This document shows, piece after piece, positions 49,890 to 62,556 of a stretch of DNA of 64,000 bases. The notes beneath the pieces are model-generated. The model was not told the origin of the DNA. It made no database searches and saw only the letters and a list, made by a program, of their open reading frames with translations. How positions within the stretch are numbered: the stretch's first letter is position 1; every line of letters begins with the position of its first letter. This DNA is from Clavelina lepadiformis (Eukaryota > Chordata > Ascidiacea > Aplousobranchia > Clavelinidae): contig NC_135240.1 in the NCBI RefSeq assembly GCF_947623445.1, positions 11,904,001-11,968,000 of the forward strand, written 5' to 3'. The position numbers were made by a program, and so were the translations under genes.

Positions 49890-50040
49890 GGTTAGGTTAG
49901 GAGAATGGGTATGCAATTAAGCATTTGAGGTTTTATTGGAGTTAGATATGTTATAACATTTAAGTTAAGTTAAGAAGAAATTGTCAAAACTGGCTTCGAA
50001 CGTACGATTTTTTCAGGTGAAAGAGTGGCGTTTTTATGAA
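49890..50040. repeat. Dispersed module, third copy
   Basis: 'Ggagaatgggtatgcaatta', 'ggttttattggagtta' and 'gttataacatttaagttaag' match 26140-26350 in order and orientation. Confidence 0.5.
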
Positions 50041-50279
50041 CACTTTTTACAGATATTATCATCCAAAGCGGTATTTAGTTACTCAGCAAATTTGATTGGC
50101 CACTTTTTTTTATTTCCAGCATATTTATACATCTTGCAGTAACCGCGGAAAGGTTGCCTTTTGGCCAGATTGTAGATTGAGCCGATAATTCTGTCACAAA
50201 GCAAAGGTTAGCAAGCGATAAAAAGCGCTTCATTAATTAAAAACGCAGAATCGATTTGCAGTAACTTGCTTCTGGTAAT

Positions 50280-51905
50280 TATTTCTTGCTTGTATTAAAA
50301 CAACACTGTTAGTAGCACTGGCTATAGCAATTGACTAATATGTACGGAAGTTTTAGCTTTCAATCCCGAAAAGTCAGAGTTCGTGAACGTCGCGCGTCAG
50401 ACTCAAAAAAGCTCGCGTCGCATTGAGTTAAACCAACCTTAAACTGAAAAGTTGAAAACCGTTTTTTGTTTGTGTAGCAGCAGGCTGGTAGAATGGTTTT
50501 TAATGGTGTTTGTTTTCACCTGTAAAATAGTTCCGTTTACCGATCGAAGTGAAAAAGGTGAAACGATGTAACGTGTTTGTTGCAAGTCGTACTGTTGCAG
50601 GTGTCAGTAATATGGTAACAAATAATTTAAACTGAGGCTTACTAGGTTGCTGCTAGTTGGAATACAAAAATAAGTAGACATAATATGATGCTACCATTGC
50701 TGGTAACCATACGTAATATGCAAGGTGTGTTTGATCGTGATAAGAGTAGCATGTGATGTTGCTGATGTTTGCTGCTACATATTCATGGTGTAGTGCAAAG
50801 TATGAATACGGATAATTTGAAAACTTTGAAGCTTCTAACGGCGTAACATCAACTTTAAGGTTTTGGTCGGCACCATGTTGAAAATAAAAGAAGGAACGTT
50901 GTCCGTGTATACGATTTAAAACATGCAATGCTGGAATAATCAAATCAAGTTTACACCGATCTGACTGAAATATCAATGTATTTGATACTATTCTAAAGAT
51001 ATTTGGTATTATTCCTAAATTAACTTCATTACACGATGGTTTTCCAATGTTTGACCGCTTTGGCAAGGCTCAATTTAGCAAGATTATTGCACCAACAACG
51101 CTATTAACGTTTGTTGGAATTCGTGGGACAGTGACGTTCTTTGAGTACATTGACTGACTTGTGATTGATTCCAAGATCACTGAACCGGAGCGATTGTTTG
51201 CACTTTCTTGTCCCCAGGCGGAAATTGTTTTTTAGTTTGCTTATGAAAATGTATGTGAAGACAGACGTATAAATTAACCACCTCAAAAGAATAAGATTGT
51301 TCCATGCACTAGAAAGAAGTCATAAATATTGGAATAAGATTATTCTTGATTGGAGCAAGCACAGCAATATATTGAGTTCATTAAGATGACGTAAACTTGT
51401 TTTTTTTTATAAAATTTTCAGGCGACTTTGGAGTTATAGCGCTAATATTAATACAACACCCTATTATTCATAAAAAACGTGGACAAAACGTACTATGTGG
51501 ACAAAACATCCCTGCACTAGCTTTGGTCTCAGTTTGTTTTAGTTCTGATGCTTAGTGACATAGTGCATGCAGAAATGCGCTTATAGTGGGTGGCGCGTGT
51601 AGTTGTTTGCCGATAGCTACGTTTGCTATAACGTCCACGTCTAATTTTGACTTGTGGCTAGATATGATAAACATTAACAAACATTTAGTTCGGTGAATTG
51701 TTAGCTATGGGCAAGCGCTAGGTGGTCTGACGTCTTTTTTGTGCTATGAGTTGCTATTGTAGTTGATTTAACATCAGTCGGAGACTTATGATACCTGAAG
51801 TATTTGTGACATCGACTACCAGTACAAGCTAATTGAACTACCAATTTATTTTAATAATTAAACTTGTTCTACTTCCTGCTTCCAATTCCAGATATCTTTG
51901 TTGGC
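50280..51905. repeat. Segmental duplication, copy B, split by a roughly 0.9 kb insertion
   Basis: The two outer parts (about 50280-50685 and 51565-51905) match copy A at 47660-48430. The middle is absent from copy A and so was inserted in B or lost from A. The middle holds a 137-codon minus-strand frame without any known motif. The ATGGAG-gtaagt of copy A is not preserved. Confidence 0.55.
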
Positions 51906-52521
51906 TCGTTCAGGGCCTATACGAAATTACGAATAGCTGTCGACGTGGGACAGATTTTGTCGTTCAGCTGTGCGTAGTGAATATATGTTTGTCATTTCTT
52001 CATTGTTTTCAACATGACGTATGTCATTACTCATTAGTCAGCAGCCAGCCATGAAACCAAAACAATGGTTGTGCTTAAGAAGCAGTTTCTTGCATTTGTT
52101 GCGCATCTTGACAGAGGTGGTGTGTCTGTAGAAGAGCTACTATAAAAACTATCGTGGAACTACTATACTACTATAGCACTGCTAGTACAACTACCATAAG
52201 CCAGCATGTGCTGTATGGTGAATTTTTTTTGCTTTAGATAAGAATAGACATGTATAGGATGTTTCAGAAAGTTTGTTTAGGGTTACGAACACTTTAACGC
52301 ACTTGTAACATATATTATACATTTTGACGAAATATGAACATTAAAATATTTAGCCAGTAATGCTGAACGGTTGCAATAGCATAATCCATAATCGTTTCAT
52401 ACCATTTTCCGGTTTCATGTGACTGCCATGAATATATGTGTTTGTACATCTACGTTTTTCTGTTTAGTTGCAGCTCATTAACCTATTTAATGCAAGATCT
52501 ATTTATGTTGAAACAAGTATC

Positions 52522-55500
52522 ATGGTTAGAACCGATGGAATTCAATTTCTGCTGTTTCTTGGAGTAGGTAAGTACACAGATTTATTGATGTTACAGCGTA
52601 TATACTGTATATACAATACAATGAGTACATACAGGCAGTATATATTTTGGTGCTTCAAATAATTCTTTGTGCACATAAGATAATGATAACTGAGAAAACA
52701 TAATTGAGTGTTGAGTCTATTTGTCGAAGTTTAAATATAGTGATTGAATAGTTGTATATTAATTCAAGATCACGCTATAAATAGGCTACGATATCCTATA
52801 ACTCCTTGCCCGGAATTTTGTCACACGTTAACTCAAAAACGCTGTTTGTTCCCTAAAAATACTTTCTTGTTTCAGCTGTCCAATTGGGATTGACACAGAG
52901 ATATATTGCGACGATCGACATCGCTGGCTATAAAGGTTCTATTACCTTCGAAGAACAAGGGGATAACATTAACGTTAATGTAAAATTCTACACAGGAAAT
53001 ATAACCAATTACACAACTTTTGAAATCACTCAGTTTCCAGCTATATTTGGGTTAGTGAAAAACACAAATTTTTAATCAACTTTGAACAGTTATTCATTTA
53101 TTGGTTGTTTTCATTCTTTATATCTTTAGTATAATCATTAATTTATATTATGTTCAACACCAAGGTCTCAGTATTAACATAAGTGTTCTAAAAAGACGAA
53201 TTGCATGTAATTTACACCTTTTTGGCGTATAGGCAGCTAAAGAATGCGCAGGAAGTTTGCTCGAACCTTGGTGGCGTTTTACTGGAACGAGCAAGTGAGT
53301 TCCTGTAAATGCATGTTTTCAAACGTTAATTTAATAGAAGCATAGTAGCGTGTCCCCAGTGGTTTTAAGGTAAGAATAATTATATTAAACGCGTAGGTTT
53401 CGATAACGACTCCTCTTTCTTGTTGAACAATATCCGTGGAGATGACATTTTCAACAGAGGCTTTCTTATGCCCGGGCAAAATGGGGCACCAAACCTTTGC
53501 GGTACTATTTTATTTGACGGAAACACACAAACGTATCGAGCAAAATTTTATGGAGCCGTTGCCGGTAGCGTATGGATGAGGTACGTGTGAGAGTAACTGA
53601 TCATTGTAGCATCATTGACCTTATCGCTTGAATAGTCTTGTTGGATGCAGAATTTATGCAAGCTCCCTTATACGAGTAAGATGAATGGTTAAAAACAATT
53701 GTATTTTACAGAACGCGGGATTCTTTAACTGGTGCTTTTATACTATCCGAGCTTTCCTATACCAATCCAGAACCTAATCCAAATGGTACAACGTTTTTGA
53801 CGTTAGGCACTTTCAATGGCGGTGTCATTGGGGACGACGACTTCGCTTCACGTTGCAATTCAATTTCGGATCCCCTTACTAGTTTAATAGTTGCTGTTGG
53901 CAATTCTGCATTTTCCTCTGGTATGTCAAACTGAAAACAGCGCTGTATAACAGATAACGTCGTAGGCCTATGTCTACGCTCGTTTGTAACCTGATTAGGG
54001 AAAATGTGAGCGCCACATTGTTCACTTGTTATACAGTTGAGTTAAAAATTAAATAGTTAAATTTTTAAGTTAAATACCAGAAATTTGTGTAAGAACTTAG
54101 TTTTCTTTTAAAACCCGATTTGGCGATTTCTTGGTGCATTGCGTTGAAAAATAAACGGTTTTTGTTTAAATGCAACATCACCTGTTCCAGGTAAAATATC
54201 AGCAATATTTGCTAGTACCTTCCTCGCGGGCGCGTACCTAGGGTTAACAAACATCAGCCAAGAGATGATCACTTGTGCTAATCTTCATGTGGTATCCACT
54301 AAAACTGTGCAGGCAGATTTGTCTTGGCTAAATATTCGCGGAACCATTTCGATGACGCAAAAATCTCCGTTTGATCCCACGTTAACGACTGTTAGCTTCA
54401 CTGGAATACAAGTAGGTTCTTATATGTTATTCTGGTTGTTCACAAGTCTTTTATTACAATTGAAGTGTTTTTTTCTGTCTCGACTTTGCATTAGGTTATA
54501 TATAAGGGCAGCAGTAAGACATTTATTACAATTGCATAAACATATTCGTCCAGAGTATTCCGGCTCAGTACCATGTTCACAAATTCCCGGTTCCTCAAAG
54601 ACTTTCAGAAAGCGATGACAGATGCAGCAATGACAATGTTGCCGGACACTTCAATCCTTATGGTGTTGTCGTTGCAGATAGTCCACAAGATGGAACTTCT
54701 GATCAATATGAAATTGGTAAAATGCAGCAAATGTTATCTCCATTGTTCTTACCAAACACTGTAGTATGGTAAACATAAGCTGTTCCACCGATGAATATGT
54801 CATTTTGTATAATATGAATTCGTACTTGAAAAGAAATTTAGATCAAACAGCTTGGCCTGGGGCTCTCGTAATTCTACACATACTGTTTTGGTTCAGTTAC
54901 CCTTAGGTTTACCATAAAATTTGCGTGTATAAGTGTATAAACTAGGATATCTGTATAAAACTTGCTAATACTGTAAAGCACACCTATATGATGTGAACGG
55001 ATATGCTGAACTTATTTTGTTTGAATTAATTCTATTTCAGTGTAAATTAAGATAGGATAAATCGACTTTTTGTTTGGTTATTTTAGGGGATTTGAGTGGA
55101 AAATACGGTTCAGTGACGAATGCCAGCCACATGGGTACATATGAAGACTGGAATCTGCCTCTTTTTGGTTATAATAGCGTAGTTGGTCGGTCTATTGTCG
55201 TTCACAGAAGTGACACATCACGGTAAAGCTTTGTAGACTGTATTGATATAGTTATGGCTGAAAGCAGGGTGTATCTCAGATATGTTTTATGAAATCTGTT
55301 TTTGCCATGAAGAATAGTGCATCTGGAAATGTATTAATGATTACTTGCTGTCTGAAAATTTTATCTTATACACAACAGCGTTAACTAACGAAAAAATATG
55401 CGAAATTAAGCCTTGATTACTACTTTTCTAAATTGAACCATACTTTTCCATAAATGTCAATTAGGCCTTTTCTTTAACAGCGCACATTGTTTGCGCATTT

Positions 55501-58500
55501 GTGTCTAGGGTCGCGTGTGCCACAATTGGCTATCCCAGCCAGGTGACAACCGCAGTGATTAAATTTAAAGTTCCAGCCTACGGCACCATGTACCTACGTC
55601 AAGTTGAAGATAAACCCTACGATGATACTACTGTGTTTGTTGAACTCGCAAATCTGGTTTGTAAAAGTGTTAACTAGTATAAGACATTTGTGTACAGTAT
55701 ACAGTTATTTTAGAGCCCTTGGCAACTTTGACAACTAATAGTTACGTATCTATGTGTCATACCTAGTAGGTTACATATCATATCTATAGTATAGGCTACA
55801 CGCAAACAGAAAATATATGGCATAGAGTCTTTTGTGTGATTGTTAAATGTTAATATTGCTTCATGTTTAATGCAAATTAATTGGAATTGTATTTTAGAAC
55901 GGCAGTGTATCCATGTCCCATAACTACCACGTCCATGTCTATCCAATTGGTGCAGATTGTGTAAGTGCCGGTCCACATTACGATCCTGCAGAGGTATGAA
56001 CTAATCCAACACTTAAATATTGCGAAATTGATAACTAACGATTGAACTTCGTAACCGACAGGCGGCAACCGTGGCCACTTATTCTCAAACGTGCTCGATC
56101 GAAAATCCTTTTCATTGCGAGCTGGGCGACTTATCTGCAAAACTTGGTCGAATTAACATCGGTTCCAGTTTGAGAACAAGCCAAAAGTATTTCTTCACCG
56201 ATGAAAATATACCGCTTTTAGGCGCGTACTCTGTCATTGGAAGGTAAGTATTAGAAAACAATGAAAGACTGTGTCTTTAAACAAACCTGTTTGAAACTCA
56301 TAAACTTATAATTTTCCGTTTTTGTTTGTTTAAGGTCGATAGTTGTCCATGATCCAAATGCAGCCGCTCCAAGATACAGCTGCGCTAATATAACCAGACT
56401 GCATTCAACTACTGTCCGCACGGTATCAAGTACTTGGGCAGGAGATAACAATGATGGAAATGTTACCGGTCATCTTAGCTTTGTACAGAATAGCGAATAC
56501 GATCGCACCGAGGTGTTAGTTTTAATGATATATCAAAAATATATGGTTTTGATGATCAGTTATAATTTTATAACCCAGTGGTCAATTTACCAGTTGTTAA
56601 GTAACGGATAAGTTCCCAATAAAAGATAAAGGAGAAAAACCTTTCAATGGAAAGGGTTTCTACTGTATTGAGATATAGTTAAGACTCCATCAACTGCACT
56701 TGAAAAGAAAACTAATTTCCTTGTAATAAAGTTAAGCTGCTTTCAAAGGTAACTTCCTCCGTGTCTGGACTGAATGCATTGGCCGGTCAATATCACATTC
56801 ACGTGCTTCCAATACCAGAAGGAGTTAACGGGGTCGATCAATGTTCAGTATCCTCAGTTGAAGGCCATTTCAATCCGTTCAACATCCCTAGCAGTTGGTT
56901 GCTTGTTTTTATAATACTTCAGGCGTGTTTGCAACGCAGGTTTTCATAAGGTACATTATATATATTTAATTTTCGTTCAGCATGATATATTCTGCTTGTT
57001 TCAGTTTTACCAGCGCAAGCAAACACATATGACCTTTACGAAGTTGGTGACCTTTCGAGTAAATACGGTCTTATAGATGGTAAAAATGATATTACGTTGA
57101 CTGACATCGCTGACAATAACTTGCCCCTAACTACGGGCTTGGTTAGCGTCTTAGACCGTTCTATTGTAATACACCGACCAGATTCAAGGTATATCGATTA
57201 ATATGCAGTAATTATCAGCAATCACCCAAACTTGTTTTGATCTACGCTCATGTCTTAAACGTTGCTTTGTGTTATTACAGTCGGTGGAAATGCAACTCTC
57301 TCCAAATGCAGCCTGGTGACGGAACCGGTTATGTGATAGAGGCTCTGGCCAAGTTTAGTTTTCCCTATACTGGCTGGGTTAACCTGGTTCGTAAGAATAT
57401 ATAGTCTGTTTGAACAGTCATACAAATTCAGACATGTATCGTATAATAGCGATATATAATTGAAATGTTGTACAATATTCCGTATTATTCAACAGCGACA
57501 AATAGTTTATGAAGATGGAAGCTCCTCTCTGACGTCAATTGAATTATCCATGGCGTACGTCAATGGAACTATGACGGTAAGACCGAGTTTCGAAGCAAAC
57601 TCCCCACTTTTGCTCATTCTATTCAAATAATATCAATTTTAACATTTAAAGTGTAAGGTAAAAACTATGCGACTTACGACTGTGTTCTTAAGCTTGACCA
57701 CAACTGGCACGTACATGTTGATCCCGTCTTAAACCAAGGTGAATGCGGACTTGCACAAGGTACACATAAGGTTTATTTGTTGTAAACAAACATCATTCAC
57801 TGTTCTTAATCAAGTTGTCGATGTGGACTAAAAACATTTGTTTTAACCGGTGGTTAGTAGATGGAGTTAGTATATTCTATCTACACATGGCAATATTGCA
57901 GGACATTTTGACCCGTATATGGCGGTCGCAACTGCTTCAGATTACGCGACCCAATGTAACCCAAGAAACCCATTGGCTTGCGAAGTCGGCGATCTAAGCA
58001 AGAAACATGTAATTAATTTGAAACTTATTCTACTTTCAGTTGCATTCCTATTGTGCGAAAAAAACATCTTAAGTTAATTATAGCGTTTTCGTGTAACAGA
58101 CCACTCACGATTTCGACGGTTCGAGGAAACTCTACCTCGACGAAGACATTCCGCTGCACACCTCCTTAACTGGTAAACAAAAAATATCATTTCCTTAATG
58201 ACAACAAGCGTGACCTATACTGTTGTTAATGTGTGAAATGTAATGTTTGTTATTGTCATTCCTAACTTTAATTTTGTGTCTCGTGTGTTTATAGTTCTTG
58301 GTCGATCTATCGTGTTCCACGTGAAAAATGCCGGTGCAGCCAGGCAGGTCTGTGCGAATATTCTTCCCAATGTTGCCTTCACTTTGGCTTACAACGCTGA
58401 TGGAGTGGAATTTGATTAGTAAGTTGACCTTGTGCGTTCTGTGAATGACCAACTTAGAAGTTTTGACTAACCACTTATTGCTAGTCAATAACCATGCAAC

Positions 58501-59474
58501 GTAATGTTTTATTTGCCAAGCCACTACGGAAGTATAGTTTTACTGTTTTCGCGATATAGCGTAGGTTGTTATGTTACGTGGGATCAAATTCTGTATGCTA
58601 CTATAGACTACAAGCATTCATCGGAAATAATGAAATTACAGACGATGTATTTCATGACAGCGAAAATTATCACATCTTAACGACAAAATGTTAACATCTT
58701 AACGAACGCTTATATAGGCTACATTTTGTTTTTTTTTTCTATATCAATATGTTGTTATTTCGTCAAAACGGAGTTTTGTTCCCTATAAAACTACCATCTT
58801 CTAAAACTTTAAAAATTGTCTGAATACGTAATGAACGCATATGTAATTGCATTTTACGTAAAATATTTTACTGTTTGTATAAAATGTTTTATATATATGG
58901 TACACTTTTCATGCACTTTACATCGTCATGCTTAAACATTGACCACATCAAGCGTTTATAAGTGATATTTTTTCTGATTGGTTGTCTTCATAACTTCTTA
59001 AAATGTTGTTGAGTTTTCTTGGCGCAGACAAAATTGAGTTTTTTTTTCTTTTTCAGCTACCGGTTTACAAGGGCCGTTGCAGAAACGTTGCGGATTTCTC
59101 GCCTTCGTGTTGTGGTGATGTACAACACAGATGTACCGGTTGTTCGCAACAACTGCGCTCAAGTCATGGTGCACATTGCCGGTGTGGAGCGAGTTGATAA
59201 ACTCGTAGCAAGTAACGTCGAAAATCTACGAGTATGGATAAAATTTAATGCTGTTTTCACCGTTTCAGGTGCTGTGAGTCAAGAAAGGATAAACATCTTA
59301 TTAGAAGGGACCGATTCTCGTCTCAGCCCGTACAACCCAACTTCATCGTGCGTCAGTGAGATAGGTGCAAACATCGTTGGAACGCGCAGCGGCACACCTG
59401 AAATGATTTCGAACCCGATTCGAGTAATGGCTCTTGGGTTATTGGCGATGGTGCTGCAACAACTTCTTCACTAA
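52522..59474 (+). CDS. Copper-only superoxide dismutase repeat protein, GPI-anchored, 21 exons
   Basis: Exons: 52522-52567, 52876-53050, 53233-53294, 53397-53580, 53712-53920, 54191-54411, 54554-54716, 55087-55222, 55509-55656, 55898-55993, 56062-56243, 56335-56512, 56749-56893, 57005-57188, 57281-57386, 57496-57576, 57693-57759, 57902-58008, 58100-58172, 58295-58418, 59057-59474. They are GT-AG with matching phases; 3105 nt encode 1034 residues. An N-terminal signal peptide ([14 protein letters not shown]) and a hydrophobic C-terminus ([15 protein letters not shown]) predict a GPI-linked surface protein. Four SOD-like repeats each keep the copper histidines and a final arginine: HVH306/308, H331, H393; HVH459/461, H475, H546; HIH616/618, H640, H705; HVH778/780, H796, H863. 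The zinc histidines of Cu/Zn SOD are absent. The first 250 residues are diverged and lack the histidines. This fits the known Cu-only SOD repeat proteins, probably acting on extracellular superoxide. Confidence 0.85.
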
Positions 59475-62400
59475 CTAAAATAACTGCTCGCAATTCCGCT
59501 TATACACTTAACGAAAAGCTAACCTGCGATTAATGTGATCGCAGACTGGTTATGTTAATGCTTTGGGTGTTTTTCAGCAACCGAGTTTTAAACGATAAGG
59601 ATATATTTGTTTGCTATTAATTATTTTGTCTCTATTATCATTTGAAGTATCTTACTTAAACGCTTTTTTGCATAATATTACTTCTATATGCTTGAGAACT
59701 TCTATCCTTGCTCCTGATTTTATGGCACATTATAGATAAAAATCAGATGATATGTAACATTCTTGGCAACTATAAAACCTTGTATTTGCATCAGTGAAAA
59801 GGATTTTATTACTTATTCTTCTTGAACTCGAGGAGTTCTTTCAAAACTTTTTACTTTTCAGAAAGTAGGCTATTTTTTCTTTTTTATACGGTTGATTGCA
59901 AAACTTTCTCAACAAGTTCTCTGCTATGTAGTCTATGCATATTCTTTTCATCATAGATTTGTTATTCCATCAACTGTGAGTTTTATTAACAGAGCACGCT
60001 AATTTTAGACGGTTTGCGATTTCCAGCTTTTGCTAAATATGAATTCGTCTTATGTGGAAGTATCAGGTCAATAGAACGTTAAACGTTTTGCAGCTGAGTG
60101 GTTATCGTGATCAGAGCCAAGAACATTTAAGTAATCCAGTTGAATGATTTCTTTTATTTACTCAAGTATATATGAATCTTGTATTTCATTTAATTATCAC
60201 TGACAAATTTAACCAGCAACAAAAACGTTATAGTTACCAATGGATCTATGCTAAGTACAATATCTTGCACTGGCATATAAGAAACCATTCTGATATCAAA
60301 GTATCAGATCTCGCAAACACTTAGTAAATTATAGATTTGTTGTTATGTCACTTAGAATTAGTTTTTTTGTTGTTACCCGCAAGCACCACGTGTCTCAGGA
60401 CCAATATCAACCACTTTGGTTTTGCCTCGCTTGCCTTCATCTGAAGTTCGATTACACACAGAAGTGGGCAGTCGGTATTTAGAAAGTATCGTCGGTAACG
60501 GTACTTGGCAAAAAATGTACAGACGTTTTCGGTATTCGGTACTATTTTAAAAAAGCAGTTTGGTACTTTGTCGGTACCGGTACTTTTTTTGTAAGAGATG
60601 CTGCTGCAAATGCAATGTTTGCCGCTATTATGAACCCGGCAAAGGTTACTCCAGGTCAAAACACATGTGACGTTACTCGTTTGAAATTTTGCTTGACATT
60701 TCTAAATCAATGAAGATCAACAGATGCTAAAATTGGTATTAAGGATTAATTGAGATGTATTTTTGAAAACAAGCTTGTTAAAATTTTGAAATAATGACGT
60801 GAAAAGTACCGAGTTCCGGGACTGACTAAAATTTCTAGAAAAAAGTAATTCGCTACAGAGATTCGGTATATTGGTACTGAAAAAATACCGCGGTACAGTA
60901 ATTCGGTATTATAGTACCGCCGTACTAACCATTTATGATTACACAACAGCTGAGCACATAATAACCGGTTGAACTTTTTAACATGACACGAAGTGTCTAC
61001 CCTACCTTTTTCCACTAACAATGCATTGATTTACTTAAACGTTTTGTTTTTGCAACCAAACGTTACTTTACCTGTTGCGTATTGCTGTGCTAACAAACCC
61101 TGAAAAAACGGAATAACTTCTAAAAACAAATTTACGTTATGTATTAATTATTGGTTACTTAGCAGTTATCGTCAAAAACTTCAATAAAAGAGAAATCTCT
61201 TGTAAAGACTAATCACAATCTTGGTCACGACTAACAACGAATTGTCTAAAACTCAAACCCTAATAAAAATCGAACCATCTATAGATTTTTTTGCATATGC
61301 TTTTTCACTAATGTTTGCGGCTTAAACATCTGCATAAGTATTTACCTCGGTGATTTCATAACCACTGTTTGCATCACAGGAGTGCCCAGCAAGTTTATCA
61401 AGATCGACCGGTCGATCGCAAAGAGTTAGTTGCAAGCCATTCAAAAATGTTCCAATGATTACCCGTTTTCAGCTGTCCCATATTGGCTTATAAGAGATTG
61501 CCCCAGCGCTCTTTGTTGAAACTTTATTAAATATAAAGCAAAGACAAGTTTCTATGTAAAGTTAAGTCAGCTTGGCCTACATAATAACCTATATCTTTTA
61601 CTAGTGAAATTTTTTGAACTGGCTGTTAAACGTAGCTTGCAATCCAAGCACCCCTGATCAACGTGCGGTGTTTTTATGATACATCACTATCTACTTATTT
61701 ACTATGGGTTAGGTGTTGCTTCACATATTGCGAGCCGGCTATGACCTGGAAACTTCCATCTTGTTTCTTTGATGTATTTTGGTGGCCCTCCGTTTAAGAA
61801 AACGTCTTTTTATAAAACAAAAGTTCTGGAAGAAATTCACTTTTTTTGTTATAATAATCTGGCTCATCAAGAATTTAACTCAATTAAATCTGACAGTTTT
61901 ATTTTAAAAACAAATAACACCGAAACAAAAATTATACATGACAGAACTTGTGAGAGAAATTATAAAACTATACAAAATTTCCGTGAAATCCTGATTACTT
62001 GCTGTGCCTATGTAAACCAGAGATTTCTTTTTCAGTATAGCCTATATCAATAAGTGCATGCTGAACTAAATTTATTTTGATTTCCGGTGCATTATAGTGC
62101 ACTTTTCTTTTAACTTCAAGCTTTATATAGGCTACCAACTTTGTTACTTCGGCTTTAAGCAAATTCTGCTTCCGCGTAAGGCCAACTTTATGAATAATTT
62201 AGCTCTAATTGTGCATACTTTTAATCGTTTCAAACTCGATGTTGTGTTTTACAGCGAACCCAACAAGACGCTGATGATGATATAACTGAAAGATTGCGAC
62301 GCGTGTTTCGATTAATCGTGGTTTATTTCAGGCCAAAATGGTAAAATTTGCAAATCCAGGAAGCATCAAAAACAAACAAAAACAACATGAAAGAACTGCA

Positions 62401-62556
62401 ATATCCATAGAAGGAACACCTCTCAACTTGTTAATTTGTAAAGTGATAAATTAATTGAGATTTTAAACATAAAATCAATATGTCATCAACTATTTCTAAT
62501 AAGAGTCCATCCTGTTCTTAATGACATAGGCTCTATTATGTATACCGTATATCGCA
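59475..62556. other. Gene-free interval of about 3.1 kb after the SOD-repeat gene
   Basis: Apart from a full-length GTACCG-family MITE (60459-60932), I see only AT-rich sequence. An open frame of 94 codons at 61769-62053 has no motif, no clear splice context and an AT-driven composition, so I leave it uncalled. Confidence 0.4.
60459..60932. mobile_element. MITE, AGGTGGGCAGT/GTACCG family, full-length inverted copy
   Basis: It starts cagaagtgggcagtcggtat and ends tagtaccgccgtactaacca, in the opposite orientation to the copies in BUD13 and at 45870. The interior ('gctgctgcaaatgcaatg', 'ccaggtcaaaacacatgtga', 'gtgaaaagtaccgag') is the reverse complement of the corresponding interior of the 45870-46387 copy. 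Confidence 0.68.

Larger units (their letters stand above)
42996..52521. other. Gene-free interval of about 9.5 kb between BUD13 and the SOD-repeat gene
   Basis: It contains a small foldback element (43502-43654), a compound GTACCG-family MITE (45603-46387), a third copy of a dispersed module (49890-50040) and a duplicated segment (about 47660-48430 and 50280-51905). Two minus-strand open frames of 136 and 137 codons (45097-44687 and 51066-50653) have no recognisable motif and are about what chance would give over this length. No exon series was found. Confidence 0.4.

Noticed and set aside
52468..52521. Extension of the SOD-repeat start upstream to 52468, or to ATGGAG at 48211
   Set aside because: The frame is open, but the ATG at 52522 gives a proper signal peptide without a 4 kb intron. 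Kept only as a possibility in the findings.
57654..57692. Earlier acceptor (aag at 57654) for SOD-repeat exon 17
   Set aside because: The phase does not fit exon 16, and the in-frame reading hits a stop. The acceptor at 57691-57692 keeps phase 0 and leads straight into the repeat's HVH motif.
61769..62053. 94-codon plus-strand frame
   Set aside because: No recognisable domain and composition typical of random AT-rich DNA.
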